From Chionis minor (Eukaryota; Chordata; Aves; Charadriiformes; Chionididae): a stretch of 64,000 bases of DNA. The translations under genes were made by a program, and so were the position numbers. Position 1 is the first letter of the stretch, and each line of letters starts with the position of its first letter. Shown piece by piece: positions 62,701 through 64,000 of this stretch. Below the pieces are notes generated by a model. That model was not told the origin of the DNA. It made no database searches and was given only the letters and a program-made list of their open reading frames with translations. Where the stretch lies: assembly GCA_013398295.1 (NCBI GenBank), contig VZSF01011171.1:89143-153142 (forward strand), read 5' to 3'.

Positions 62701-64000
62701 TACAGAAGTAGAAAAAACTGGAAATACAAAAATGTGAAAAGGACTGTTCAGAGAGACCATAGCTAAGAAACTCTAGATCACAACTATAAAACCCAGCATT
62801 TGGTATAAAGTTAATCAGATGTTTATATTCACTATCTCTTGAATTTAATATAAAAAGAAAAGGCAAAAACAAGTATGAAACACAGTCCTAATTTTGAATA
62901 CAGTGATACAGTAATTTTTTAGTTATCTAAAGGTAATTTTGACACCAAAAGCTTAGGAGAATTAAAAATAAATTATTACACATTTATACATATTATGATA
63001 GCACCAAAGTACTGGAGGAACTGAAAATGCGGAACACTTATATAATCTTCATGTTTCAAAGGATGTTGCAGGAAAAGGTGTTTCTCACACATTCCTCTAG
63101 TGTTTCTGGCACTGCTAAGGTGATGATACCAGTATAGGTAAATCAGTGATCTGATTTATTATAGTAATTCATACGATTTTTGCATGGCTAAGCCAAAAGA
63201 TAGCAGAATAGAGTACATAAAATGCAGAGAAAAAATGTTCCAGCACACCAGTAAAATTTAAAATTAAAAAAAAAAAAAAGCCACTGAGTTTAAAAAAAAA
63301 ACCAAACAAACAAACAAAAAAACCCCACCACAAACCAAAACAATGTTCAACCACAGTCATATTATAATGCACAATATATCAAGGAGAGTTGGGGGAAGGA
63401 GAGGGTGGGTGAATGGAGAGAAGAAATCAGACAGCTCATTATTAAGTCAAAAGATTAATAAAAGCAGACCATATTTTATCAAAGTTTCCCAGTTTATCAA
63501 TCAATTTAAATGAGACTCTTTCCTTTACAATGAGAACAACCAGCCTGAAACTGGGACCACTGATTGATGGATTGGAAGTGGATTAATTTTAGGGTCGTAA
63601 GAAAAGAATGAAATGACCACTCCCCTTGATACTCTTAATCCCCTGAAGAATTGATAGATCTCCTTCAGTAAAATAAAAAAAGAGCAAGGAGATTAGGAGC
63701 ATGATTTTTCTGAAGGGCCAAAATATGTGTCCTTGAGGAAAAGACAGTTCAATTTTTTTTTTTTTCCTTCCTGAGTAACTCACCATTATTTATCACAAAT
63801 ATCTGCAAGTCACAGTACCATAGGGTTGTACATTCTGTTCCATACACATCAGTGATATACAGAGATGTTGGTTTTCATGCTGTGGCAAATAGTTAAACCA
63901 CAGATTTCATTCTTTCTGATTCCGGACATTGATTTGACTGAAGAGAAGCAAAAAATTAATAATAAATAATACTATAGTAATAAATAAATAATAATAATAA
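56773..64000. other. AT-rich non-coding DNA to window end
   Basis: No transposon, RNA gene or convincing exon recognised. Simple sequence: A-runs at 63266-63279 and 63292-63301 with CAAA units near 63302-63325, and AAT/AAAT units at 63955-64000, cut by the window end. A donor-like ACTGAGGTGAGT (60653-60664) and an acceptor-like CATTTGCAG (60710-60718) lie only about 60 bases apart and I do not treat them as an exon boundary. Confidence 0.5.

Noticed and set aside
1..64000. CRISPR arrays, operons, defence systems, riboswitches
   Set aside because: None seen. Coding density, repeat types and splice-like signals all point to vertebrate nuclear DNA, and the few spaced repeats are microsatellites or transposons.

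Overview
The window looks like ordinary nuclear DNA from a bird. It is AT-rich and mostly non-coding. It carries several CR1 LINE fragments, recognisable from their 3' octamer repeats and broken reverse-transcriptase frames, and avian-type endogenous retrovirus (ERV) LTRs. There are no operons, Shine-Dalgarno sites, dense coding or CRISPR arrays. Most long open frames start at non-ATG codons or lie inside repeats, so I do not treat them as genes.

The only sequence I would call coding is a probable last exon on the + strand. A strong acceptor (31632-31651) is followed by 36 codons and TAA (31652-31762). A roughly 970-base 3' UTR follows, with AATAAA at 32704-32709. I do not recognise the protein. 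If real, its upstream exons lie to the left, so much of 1-31651 may be intron, and sequence right of about 32730 would be downstream of the gene.

Layout: 3178-4567 is a rearranged ERV locus with an antisense LTR end, a short internal remnant, a tRNA-Lys-type primer-binding site, an antisense LTR stub, and a sense LTR interrupted by CR1. CR1 fragments lie at 9311-9756 and 22655-22865. At 34465-35880 a CR1 is split by a 350-bp LTR with a clean 5-bp target-site duplication. Further antisense LTRs lie at 36741-37250, 44735-45115 and 55739-56215. Two CR1 3' ends sit head-to-tail at 45431-45806. A longer CR1 with degenerate ORF2 covers 49850-51990, and another CR1 lies at 56224-56772. The rest is single-copy-looking AT-rich DNA with microsatellites and homopolymer tracts.

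Two single-N positions (11765 and 51764) are each flanked by the same sequence on both sides. At 51764 this is an identical 259-bp direct duplication. Both look like unmerged contig ends, so the sequence there should not be read as biological duplication.

I found no convincing undescribed system. The points most worth following are the unidentified terminal exon, the nested transposon histories and the assembly duplication.
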